A stretch of 64,000 bases of DNA from Thauera chlorobenzoica (lineage in GTDB: Bacteria; Pseudomonadota; Gammaproteobacteria; Burkholderiales; Rhodocyclaceae), in the NCBI RefSeq assembly GCF_001922305.1, contig NZ_CP018839.1, positions 3,410,001-3,474,000 of the forward strand, in the 5' to 3' direction. The first letter of the stretch is position 1; every line of letters begins with the position of its first letter. Made by a program: the position numbers and the translations under genes. This document shows, in pieces, positions 51,922 to 59,793 of the stretch. The notes beneath the pieces are model-generated. The model was given only the letters and a program-made list of their open reading frames with translations. It was not told where the DNA came from and searched no databases.

Positions 51922-54069
51922 ATGACGACCAAACTCGACCTGCTGCTGGTGGAGGACAATGCGAGCGATGCCGGACTGATCGTGCGCCACCTGCGAAAGG
52001 CCGGCTTCGAGTTCGATTACGTGCAGATCGACACCGAGCCGGAGCTGCGCTCGGCGCTGCAGCAGCGCCGCTGGAGTGCGGTGCTGTGCGACTACTCGCT
52101 GTGCGGTTTCGATGCCGGGGTTGCGCTCGACGCCGTGCAGCAGACCGGCTTCGACCTGCCCTTCATCGTCGTTTCGGGCGAAATCAGCGACGACAAGGCA
52201 AGCCGTCTGATGCGCGCCGGCGCCCATGATTACGTGATGAAGGACAACCTCGCCCGGCTCGCCCCCGCGCTCGCGCGCGAGCTCGACGAAGTGCATCAGC
52301 GCCGCGCCCGGCGGGCAGCCGAGCGCAGCGCGGACGAACACGCCCGCCGCCTGCAGCGCTCGCAGCAGGTAATCGACAGCCTGCGCGAAGGGATCACGGT
52401 CACCGACCTGCAGGGCACCATCGTCGACGTCAACCCGTCCTTCGAGCTCATCACCGGCTACAGCCGCGCGGAAGTGCTCGGATGCAACCCGCGCATCCTG
52501 AAATCCGGCCGCCACCCCCCGGCGTTCTATGAAACCCTGTGGCACACCCTGGTCACCACCGGCACCTGGCGCGGCGAGATCTGGAACCGGCGCAAGAACG
52601 GCGAGATCTACCCCGAGCTGCTGACGCTGAGCGCGGTCAGGGGCGACGACGGCCTGCCCACCCACTACGTCGCCGTGTTCAGCGACCTGAGCAAGGAAAA
52701 GCAGACCGAAGCGCACATCCACTGGCTGACCAATCACGACGCCCTCACCGGGCTGGCCAACCGGCAGCTGTTCATGGACCGCCTGCAGCAGGCGATCGAA
52801 GCCGCCGAAAACAGCGATCAGGACGGCGCCGCGGTGCTGCTGCTCGATCTCGACCGCTTCCGCCGGATCAACGAAAGTCTCGGCCAGGAAGCCGGAGACA
52901 AGCTCCTGCAGCACATCGCCGAACGCATTCAGTCCTGCCTCAGGGGGCGGGCCAGCGCGGCACGGCTGGGCAGCGACGAATTCCTCGTGCTGCTTCCCCA
53001 GTTCGCCGACACCGACGCCATCGCCGCCTGCGCACATCGCATCCTCGACGAGATCGCCCGCCCCTGCATGATCGGCGGCCACGAGATCAGCGTCACCGCA
53101 AGCCTGGGCATCAGCGTCTTTCCCGACGACGGGCGCAGCGCGGCCGAGCTGCTGCGCGCGGCCGAAGCCGCCCGGGCGCCGATCCGGCACGGCCATCACA
53201 ACCGCCTGCACTTCTTCACCAGCGGCATGGACAACCAGGCCCGGCGCTGGATGGAAATCGAAAGCGAACTGCGCCAGGCGCTCGAGCGCCGGGAGCTGCA
53301 GCTCTACTACCAGCCGCTGCTCTGCGCCCGCGACGGCCGCATCCGCAGCCTGGAAGCCCTGGCGCGCTGGCACAGCCCGGTGCTCGGCTGGGTCTCGCCG
53401 GCCGAATTCGTGCCTGTCGCCGAGGAATCCGGCCTCATCGTCGACATCGGCGACTGGGTGCTGCGCACCGCCTGCGCCCAGGCCCGGCGCTGGCAGGACG
53501 ACGGGCTGCCGCCGGTGCGGGTGGCGGTCAACGTCTCCGCCCACCAGATCGCCACCGGCGCCCTGCCCGAACGCATCCGCGAAGTGCTGGCACGCACTGG
53601 GCTTCCTGCCGGTCAGCTCGAAATCGAGCTGACCGAAAGCACGATGATGGCGGACACCGAATTCGCATCCGCCCAGGTCGAGACGATCAGCCGCATGGGC
53701 GTCAGCGTGGCGCTCGACGATTTCGGCACCGGGTATTCATCGCTCGCCTACCTCAGCCGGTTCGCGCTCAACAAGGTGAAGATCGACCGCAGCTTCGTGC
53801 ACAAGCTCGCGTCCGACCCGAAAAGCACCACCATCATCGCCGCCACCGTCGGCCTCGCCCGCGGTCTGGGCCTGCAGGTGGTGGCCGAGGGCGTCGAGAC
53901 CGAGGCGCAGCAACGCACCCTGATCGCTGCCGGCTGCGATGCGCTGCAAGGCTATCTGTTCAGCCCGCCGGTCGCCGCTGCCGACCTGTCCCGCCTGACC
54001 GCACTGTTCGCGCCCTGCGAACCCTACGCCACGCCCCTGCCGGGACGCTCCGCCCCCGCACCCGGCTGA
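51922..54069 (+). CDS. Receiver-PAS-GGDEF-EAL protein
   Basis: Cyclic di-GMP signalling protein of 715 residues, cytoplasmic. The N-terminal receiver (LLLVEDNASDAGLIVRHLRKAG, phospho-Asp in VLCDYSLCGFDA, DYVMKDNLARLAP) is closely related to that of the hybrid kinase upstream. A PAS follows (VIDSLREGITVTDLQG, YPELLTLSAVRGDDG). The GGDEF motif reads ARLGSDEFL, so it may not synthesise c-di-GMP. The EAL domain looks complete: SLEALARWHSP, ELTESTMM, LDDFGTGYSSLAYL, KIDRSFVHKL, VAEGVETEAQQ. Net activity is therefore probably phosphodiesterase. It follows the NarL-type regulator after 158 bases. Confidence 0.92.
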   Translation: MTTKLDLLLVEDNASDAGLIVRHLRKAGFEFDYVQIDTEPELRSALQQRRWSAVLCDYSLCGFDAGVALDAVQQTGFDLPFIVVSGEISDDKASRLMRAGAHDYVMKDNLARLAPALARELDEVHQRRARRAAERSADEHARRLQRSQQVIDSLREGITVTDLQGTIVDVNPSFELITGYSRAEVLGCNPRILKSGRHPPAFYETLWHTLVTTGTWRGEIWNRRKNGEIYPELLTLSAVRGDDGLPTHYVAVFSDLSKEKQTEAHIHWLTNHDALTGLANRQLFMDRLQQAIEAAENSDQDGAAVLLLDLDRFRRINESLGQEAGDKLLQHIAERIQSCLRGRASAARLGSDEFLVLLPQFADTDAIAACAHRILDEIARPCMIGGHEISVTASLGISVFPDDGRSAAELLRAAEAARAPIRHGHHNRLHFFTSGMDNQARRWMEIESELRQALERRELQLYYQPLLCARDGRIRSLEALARWHSPVLGWVSPAEFVPVAEESGLIVDIGDWVLRTACAQARRWQDDGLPPVRVAVNVSAHQIATGALPERIREVLARTGLPAGQLEIELTESTMMADTEFASAQVETISRMGVSVALDDFGTGYSSLAYLSRFALNKVKIDRSFVHKLASDPKSTTIIAATVGLARGLGLQVVAEGVETEAQQRTLIAAGCDALQGYLFSPPVAAADLSRLTALFAPCEPYATPLPGRSAPAPG

Positions 54070-54114
54070 GCGCCGCTCCGCGCACCGGGAGGGCCGCGCC
54101 CGCCATCGCCGCCT

Positions 54115-55011
54115 TCATCGCCGCACGCGCCGCACCTGCCACAGCGACCACAGGCTGGTCAGCACCAGCGCACAGCCGATCATCAGCATGCCGCCGAACT
54201 CGGTGCGGCTGGGGCGCTCGCCCAGTTCGACCCAGCCCGCAAGCACACCGACCATCGGAATGCACAGGGCCGACAAGCCCGCCATCCCGGCCGACAGGCG
54301 CTGCAACACGTACAGCCACAGCAACCAGGCCAGGCCGGTGGCGAACACCGCATTGAAGACGAGCGCACCGTAAAAGTAAGGTGTGGGGTCGATCGGCCGC
54401 GACGGCAGCAGTACCGCCACCACGCACAAGGCGAGCGCCCCGAACAGCATCTGCCAGGCAGTCAGCGCCAGCAGGTCGAACTCGCGCTCGCGGCGCATGC
54501 GCTTGGCCAGCACGACCGCCGCCGCCCAGGTCAGACCGGCGCCCAGCGCGAGCGCACTGCTCACCGGGCTGCCGCGCAAGGCCCAGGGCTCGAGGACCAG
54601 CGCCAGGCCGCAGGCGGCAATGGCAAGCGCCACCCACTGCGGGACGGACACCCGTTCGCCCAGCCCGAACCATGCCATCGGTATGACCCAGAACGGCATC
54701 GTATACACCAGCACCGCAGTCTTGCCCGCACCTCCCGCCACCACCGCCCACTGGATCAATGCGGTGAACGCCGCCGTCTGCAGCAGGCCCAGCAGCAGCA
54801 TCTGGCGCGGCGCCGCCAGCGCCAGCGGCCGCCGCAGCACGGCCAGTACGACGAACAGCATCGCTGCGCCGAGGATCGTGCGGATCGCGGAGAAATCGAA
54901 AGGGTCCACGTAGGCGAGCACTTTTTTCAGCACCACCCAGTTGTAGCCCCAGATCAGGGAAAGGAGGATCAGCGCGAAAACGGCAAGGGAGGATGAACGG
55001 GGAGAACTCAT
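54115..55011 (-). CDS. EamA/DMT-superfamily transporter
   Basis: Inner-membrane exporter of 298 residues with ten predicted helices in two EamA repeats: LLSLIWGYNWVVLKKVLAYVDPFDFSAIR opens the first and GAGLTWAAAVVLAKRM the second. Substrate unknown; many relatives export amino acids or drugs. ATG 55011 begins at the family position, an upstream in-frame ATG adds 15 unlikely residues. It is convergent with the GGDEF-EAL gene across 45 bases. Confidence 0.88.
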   Translation of the reverse strand: MSSPRSSSLAVFALILLSLIWGYNWVVLKKVLAYVDPFDFSAIRTILGAAMLFVVLAVLRRPLALAAPRQMLLLGLLQTAAFTALIQWAVVAGGAGKTAVLVYTMPFWVIPMAWFGLGERVSVPQWVALAIAACGLALVLEPWALRGSPVSSALALGAGLTWAAAVVLAKRMRREREFDLLALTAWQMLFGALALCVVAVLLPSRPIDPTPYFYGALVFNAVFATGLAWLLWLYVLQRLSAGMAGLSALCIPMVGVLAGWVELGERPSRTEFGGMLMIGCALVLTSLWSLWQVRRVRR

Positions 55012-55167
55012 TGACTCGGTGACTCTTGCACAAGGAGCGGGGTGCTTGCCTGACATCGTAGCGGATCGGGCAGCGGTTGCCGGATGCGCTCGGCTGCAGC
55101 GCCGGCAACGGGTCCGGCTCGGCGACGAGGGCCCCTTCCCACCCGGCAGATGGCGGCCGTATACGAC

Positions 55168-55192
55168 GAAAGGCCCGCATCACGGGCCTTTC
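55168..55192 (-). terminator. Intrinsic terminator of ppa
   Basis: GAAAGGCCCG (55168-55177), a five-base loop, CGGGCCTTTC (55183-55192): a perfect 10-bp stem 23 bases downstream of the pyrophosphatase stop codon, with U-rich arms at its foot. Confidence 0.7.
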
Positions 55193-55215
55193 GAGTCTGA
55201 CTGCGCAGTACGGGT

Positions 55216-55743
55216 TTACTTCTTGGCCGCAGCCAGGCCGTTGAGGATTTCCTGCCTGGCATCGTCGACCGTGCCCCAGCCCAGCACCTTGACCCACTTG
55301 CCGGGTTCGAGATCCTTGTAGTGCTCGAAGAAATGCACCGTCTGCTTCATCAGCAGCTCGGGCAGGTCGGCGGTGGTCTGCACCTTGTCGTACAGCGGCG
55401 TCAGCTTCGACACCGGCACCGCGACCACCTTGGCGTCGACGCCGCCGTCGTCTTCCATCTTCAGCACGCCGACCGGGCGGCAGCGGATGACCACGCCCGG
55501 AGCGAGCGGGAAGGGCGTGACCACCAGCACGTCCACCGGGTCGCCGTCGCCGGCGATGGTGTGCGGCACGTAGCCGTAGTTCAGCGGGTAACGCATCGAG
55601 GTGCCCATGAAGCGGTCGACGAACACCGCGCCGCTGTCCTTGTCCACTTCGAACTTGATCGGATCGCCCTGCGCGGAGATCTCGATGATGACGTTGATGT
55701 CGTTCGGCACGTCCTTGCCGGCGCTGACCAGATCGAAACCCAT
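55216..55743 (-). CDS. ppa: Inorganic pyrophosphatase
   Basis: Hydrolyses pyrophosphate to phosphate and drives biosynthetic reactions. The 175-residue protein is a family I enzyme: [27 protein letters not shown], the metal motif DGDPVDVLV and [22 protein letters not shown] with the later aspartates. GAGGG ribosome site upstream of ATG 55743. Followed by a strong terminator. Confidence 0.97.
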   Translation of the reverse strand: MGFDLVSAGKDVPNDINVIIEISAQGDPIKFEVDKDSGAVFVDRFMGTSMRYPLNYGYVPHTIAGDGDPVDVLVVTPFPLAPGVVIRCRPVGVLKMEDDGGVDAKVVAVPVSKLTPLYDKVQTTADLPELLMKQTVHFFEHYKDLEPGKWVKVLGWGTVDDARQEILNGLAAAKK

Positions 55744-55784
55744 GATGCCCTCCCGTGGAAAAAGTGCGCGGATTATAGGGGGAG

Positions 55785-55997
55785 TCAGCTTGCCGGGGAA
55801 TCGAAACCGGCATTCTCCACTGCCGCGCGCAGCGCCTCGATCGACACTCTGGCCGGATCGTAGCGCACCGTTGCCGAGGCGTTTTCCAGCGAAACCTGCG
55901 CATCGTCCACCCCGGCCAGCGCCTTCAGCACACCGGTCACGTTGTTCACGCAGCCACCGCAGCTCATGCCTTCGACCTTGATCGTCACTTCGCTCAT
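55785..55997 (-). CDS. copZ: Heavy-metal-associated chaperone (CopZ type)
   Basis: A 70-residue HMA domain with the metal site [11 protein letters not shown] near residues 10-20 and the family end [17 protein letters not shown]. It binds Cu(I) and delivers it to a copper ATPase; the ATPase gene copA lies 46 bases upstream on the same strand, which supports the copper assignment. Confidence 0.88.
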   Translation of the reverse strand: MSEVTIKVEGMSCGGCVNNVTGVLKALAGVDDAQVSLENASATVRYDPARVSIEALRAAVENAGFDSPAS

Positions 55998-56043
55998 TGT
56001 TTTGCTCCTTGGTTGAAAATACCGTTCCCCTGCCCCCGTCCGT

Positions 56044-58389
56044 TCAGCGCCCGGCCCGCCAGCGCCGCAGCAGCAGGGAGTTGCTGACCACCGATACCGA
56101 ACTCATCGCCATCGCCGCACCGGCGATCACCGGGTTGAGCAGGCCGGCCGCCGCCAACGGAATGCCCAGGGCGTTATAGACGAAGGCGAAGAACAGGTTC
56201 TGGCGGATCTTGGACAGCGTGGCACGCGACAGGTCGATGGCATCGGCCACGCCGTGCAGGCTGTTGCGCACCAGGGTGATGTCGGCGGCTTCGACCGCGA
56301 CGTCGGCACCGACCCCGATCGCGAACGAGACATCGGCCGCGGCCAGCGCCGGCGCATCGTTGATGCCGTCGCCGGCCATCCCGACCCGCAGCGGCGCCCG
56401 GCCCGAGCCGGCGCCGTCCGCCGCGTGGCCTGAGCGGAGCCCATCCCCGGCGCCCTCTCCGGTTTCGTTCCCCATTCCCGCGTCCAGCACCTGACCGCTG
56501 CGCAGCGCATCCACCACCGCCGCCTTGTCCCCCGGCAGCACGCCGGCACGCCACTCGGCGATGCCGGTCTGGTGGGCGATCGCCGCGGCAGTGGCCGGAT
56601 GATCCCCGGTCAGCATTACCACCCGCACCCCCTTCGCCTGCAGGCGCGCCACCGCCGCGGCGGAGTCCACGCGCACGCGGTCGGCCACGCCGAGCAGGCC
56701 GACGAAGACCCCATCGACCGCGACCGCGACCAGGGTCCGGCCGCCGGCGGCCAGTGCCTCGCAGGCACCGTCAGGCAGGGCCACCCCGCGCCCGGCGAGA
56801 AAGCGCGGCGCCCCCAGCAGCACGGCACGGGATGCACCATCCACCCCGACCCGGCCTTCGACCCCCATGCCGCCCACCGCCCGCACCGCCTCCGCCGCGG
56901 GCAGGGCCGCGCCTTCGGCCTTCGCCGCCGCCACCACCGCGGCGGCAATCGGGTGGGCGCTGCCCTGCTCCAGCGCCGCCGCCACCCCCAGCAGGCGCGC
57001 GCGCGTCCACCCCGCGACCGGGTCCACGTCGCTGAGCGCGGGCTGGCCTTCGGTCAGGGTGCCGGTCTTGTCCACCGCGAGCACGGCGATGCGCTCGGCC
57101 AGTTCCAGCGCCTCGGCGTTCTTCACCAGCATCCCGGCGCGCGCGCCCTGGCCGGTGCCGACCATGATCGCGGTCGGGGTAGCGAGGCCGAGCGCGCACG
57201 GGCAGGCGATCACCAGCACCGCGACGGCATTGATCAGGGCCTGCTGAAAGTCGCCACCGGCGGCATACCAGGCGGCGAAGGTCAGCAGCGCGATCCCCAC
57301 CACCACCGGCACGAACACCGCCGAGATGCGGTCGGCGAGGCGCTGCACCGGCGCCTTCGAGCCCTGGGCCTGCTCGACCAGGCGGATGATGCCGGCGAGC
57401 AGGGTGTGCGCGCCGACCCCGGTGGCGCGGCAGCGCAGCAGGCCGTTGCCGTTGATCGTGGCGGCGAACACGGTGTCGCCGGCGCGCTTGTCGATCGGCA
57501 GGCTCTCGCCGGTGAGCATCGCTTCGCTCACCGCCGACTCACCGCGCTCGACGATGCCGTCGACCGGCACCGCGTCGCCCGGGCGCAGCACGAAGGCGTC
57601 GCCCGGGCGCAGGGACTCGACCGGAACCTCGACCACTTCGCCGTCGCGCTCGATGCGCGCCATCTTCGGCTGCAGCCGCAGCAGGGCGTCGAGCGCCGCG
57701 GTGGTGCGCGCCTTGGCACGCGCCTCGAGCAGCTTGCCGAGCAGCACGAGGGTAATGATCATCGCCGAGGCCTCGAAATAGACGTGCAGATCGTGGCGAC
57801 CGGCAAGGGTCACGAACACGCTGTAGGCGTAGGCCGCACTGGTGCCGAGCACGACCAGCACATCCATGTTCGCCCCCCCGCCCTTCACCGCCGCCCACGC
57901 GCCACGGTAGAAGCGCGCCCCGATCCAGAACTGCACCGGCGTGGCGAGCAGCAGCTGCAGTCCGCGCGGGACGAAGTCGTGGTGGATCTCGCCCCCCGGC
58001 CACAAACCGAACATCGCCGGCATCTGCGCCGCCAGGGGCAGGGTGAGTAGTGCGGCGATCCAGAAATGCCTGAACTCGACGCGCCACACGGCGTGCTGGC
58101 GGGCGCGCTCGGCCTCGCGCTCGAGCCGGCGGGCGTCGCTCGCGCCGAAGCCGGCACGCTCGACCGCGGCGATCGCCTGCTCCAGGCTCAGGGCGCCAGG
58201 GGCGAAGCGCAGGATGGCGCGTTCGGTGGCGAGGTTGACCGCGGCCTGAACCCCGGGCAGGCGGTTGAGCACCTTTTCCAGCCGGCTCGAGCAGGCGGCA
58301 CAGGTCATCCCGGTGATGGCCAGTTCCAGGGAATCAGCGGCCGGCACCGGCGTGGCGTGCGGCGGCAGGTTCAGCGTGGCGTGCGACAT
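56044..58389 (-). CDS. copA: Copper-translocating P1B-type ATPase
   Basis: Exports Cu(I) across the inner membrane; 781 residues. N-terminal HMA domain with GMTCAACSS, membrane motif CPC in VIACPCALGLATPTA, phosphorylation site DKTGTLT, TGES in MLTGESLPID, HP in GSAHPIAAA and hinge GDGINDAPAL. Copper-specific residues of the last helices are YNALGIPLAA and MSSVSVVSNSLLLRR. A Gly/Asp-rich insert of about 35 residues (DAGMGNETGEGAGDG...) interrupts the P-domain just before the GDGIND hinge. It is divergent from a MerR-type regulator and has the matching promoter. Confidence 0.95.
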   Translation of the reverse strand: MSHATLNLPPHATPVPAADSLELAITGMTCAACSSRLEKVLNRLPGVQAAVNLATERAILRFAPGALSLEQAIAAVERAGFGASDARRLEREAERARQHAVWRVEFRHFWIAALLTLPLAAQMPAMFGLWPGGEIHHDFVPRGLQLLLATPVQFWIGARFYRGAWAAVKGGGANMDVLVVLGTSAAYAYSVFVTLAGRHDLHVYFEASAMIITLVLLGKLLEARAKARTTAALDALLRLQPKMARIERDGEVVEVPVESLRPGDAFVLRPGDAVPVDGIVERGESAVSEAMLTGESLPIDKRAGDTVFAATINGNGLLRCRATGVGAHTLLAGIIRLVEQAQGSKAPVQRLADRISAVFVPVVVGIALLTFAAWYAAGGDFQQALINAVAVLVIACPCALGLATPTAIMVGTGQGARAGMLVKNAEALELAERIAVLAVDKTGTLTEGQPALSDVDPVAGWTRARLLGVAAALEQGSAHPIAAAVVAAAKAEGAALPAAEAVRAVGGMGVEGRVGVDGASRAVLLGAPRFLAGRGVALPDGACEALAAGGRTLVAVAVDGVFVGLLGVADRVRVDSAAAVARLQAKGVRVVMLTGDHPATAAAIAHQTGIAEWRAGVLPGDKAAVVDALRSGQVLDAGMGNETGEGAGDGLRSGHAADGAGSGRAPLRVGMAGDGINDAPALAAADVSFAIGVGADVAVEAADITLVRNSLHGVADAIDLSRATLSKIRQNLFFAFVYNALGIPLAAAGLLNPVIAGAAMAMSSVSVVSNSLLLRRWRAGR

Positions 58390-58424
58390 GGCGGCCCCTC
58401 TTGCGCGGATGATCGATGACGCGC

Positions 58425-58456
58425 AGTGTAAACCCCGTACCGAAGTACGGAGTCAA
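58425..58456 (-). promoter_or_regulatory. MerR-type promoter of copA
   Basis: On the minus strand TTGACT (58456-58451) and TTACAC (58431-58426) are separated by 19 bases, longer than the normal 17. The spacer holds a perfect dyad, CCGTAC-CGAA-GTACGG (58435-58450). This is the classical layout where a MerR-family activator twists the DNA to bring the hexamers into phase. The regulator gene starts 6 bases from the other side. Confidence 0.8.
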
Positions 58457-58461
58457 CATCC

Positions 58462-59112
58462 ATGGACCAGAATGTCGCACCGACGTTCACCATCGGCACC
58501 CTGGCCAGGGCCGCCGGGGTCGGCGTCGAGACCATCCGCTACTATCAGCGCCGCGGCCTGCTCGCCGAGCCGGCCCCCGCGCGCGGCGCCTACCGTGCCT
58601 ACGGCACGGCCGAACTCGCCCGCCTGCGGGCGATCCGCCGCGCCCAGCAGCTCGGTTTCTCGCTCGAGGAAATCGACGGCCTGCTGGCGCTCAACGCCGA
58701 CACCGACCGTGAGCGCGCCCGCGCCGCCGCCCAGGCCAAGATCGGGCTGATCGAAGCCCGCATCCGCCAGCTGCAGGAGATGCGCGACGCGCTCGCCGAA
58801 CTGGTGCAGTGCTGCCGCCACAGCGACGCCGCTACCCCCTGCCCGATCCTGCGCGCACTGTCAGGGGACCATGTGTCAGCCGCTGCGGCAGGCTCACAGG
58901 CAGACAATACCGCGCCACAGAGCGCCACCGAGGGTGGGCGCGTGGTACAGGCCGAACAGGCCGAAGCCGAGCACGAGCAGGCCGGAAGCCAGGCGCACCT
59001 TGCTGCTGCGGGTGAACGCGCGGAACTTCAGGAACAGCATCCCCGCCAGCAGCAGGTTGGGCAGCGTGCCCAGGCCGAACGCCAGCATCAGCCCGGCACC
59101 GCGCGCGCCTGA
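58462..59112 (+). CDS. MerR-family metal-responsive regulator
   Basis: Activator for the divergent copA gene. Helix-turn-helix TIGTLARAAGVGVETIRYYQRRGLL and wing AYRAYGTAELARLRAIRRAQQLGFSLEEI are followed by a long dimerisation helix and the metal loop CCRHSDAATPCPILRAL with Cys117, Cys118 and Cys127. A CC-x8-C loop is nearer to ZntR/MerR than to CueR (C-x7-C), yet the target is a copper pump. Family members end near residue 140; here the frame goes on for 75 low-complexity residues that are antisense to the convergent gene, so the extension is probably a lost stop codon. ATG 58462. Confidence 0.85.
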   Translation: MDQNVAPTFTIGTLARAAGVGVETIRYYQRRGLLAEPAPARGAYRAYGTAELARLRAIRRAQQLGFSLEEIDGLLALNADTDRERARAAAQAKIGLIEARIRQLQEMRDALAELVQCCRHSDAATPCPILRALSGDHVSAAAAGSQADNTAPQSATEGGRVVQAEQAEAEHEQAGSQAHLAAAGERAELQEQHPRQQQVGQRAQAERQHQPGTARA

Positions 59113-59601
59113 GCCGCTCACCAGGGCGGTGGCGAGGATCGAGTAGGTGAGCCCGCAGGGGATGAAGCCCCACAGCAGCCCAAGGGGCAAGGCCTGCCGC
59201 ACCGAACGCGCCGGCAGGAAGCGGCGGGTGGCGGGCTTGATCTGCCGCCACACGACATGGCCGGCGCGCTCGAGCGGAGCCAGCGGGCGGGTGAAGCCGG
59301 TGAGGTAGAGGCCGAGCGCGACCAGCATCAGGTTCGCCAGCACGTACAGCGTCATCTGTACCGGCAGCATACCGTCGTAGACCATGCCGACCGACCCGAG
59401 CGCGCCGACCAGCCCGCCCAGCACCGTATAGGTGGCGATGCGGCCGAGGTTGTAGGCCAGATGCAGCGACCATTGCGGCTTGCTGCCCGGCGAGCGCAGC
59501 TGCAGGGTGAGGGCGCCGACGATGCCGCCGCACATCGACACGCAATGCGTGCCGCCGAGCAGGCCGATCAGAAAGACAGCGAAATAGCCGGTATCGGGCA
59601 T
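58894..59601 (-). CDS. TauE/SafE-like (sulfite exporter family) membrane protein
   Basis: Inner-membrane protein of 235 residues, about six helices, often encoded next to cytochrome cbb3 oxidase assembly genes and hemN/fnr, as here. The first helix carries GLLGGTHCVSMCGGIVGAL with two cysteines that may handle copper, and GLLWGFIPCGLTYSILATALVSGS is the second conserved block. ATG 59601 begins at the family start MPDTGYFAVFLIG; an in-frame ATG at 59649 is possible. Its last 219 bases overlap in antisense with the extended end of the MerR regulator gene. No cbb3 genes lie in the window. Confidence 0.85.
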   Translation of the reverse strand: MPDTGYFAVFLIGLLGGTHCVSMCGGIVGALTLQLRSPGSKPQWSLHLAYNLGRIATYTVLGGLVGALGSVGMVYDGMLPVQMTLYVLANLMLVALGLYLTGFTRPLAPLERAGHVVWRQIKPATRRFLPARSVRQALPLGLLWGFIPCGLTYSILATALVSGSGARGAGLMLAFGLGTLPNLLLAGMLFLKFRAFTRSSKVRLASGLLVLGFGLFGLYHAPTLGGALWRGIVCL

Positions 59602-59793
59602 GGCACACGGGGCATGGGGCAGGCGTCTCAGGGATGGCTGAAGCGGCATTTTACGCCGCAGTGCAGCATCCTGCCCGCCCGATTTCGCTTCGCTGAAGCG
59701 GCGGAATCAACGCCCCGCAACCGCTGCTTCCGCCCCGCATGACCGGCCCGTGTCGGCCGCCTGCCGCCCCGGCAGTCGATGCGAAGGGCGGGG

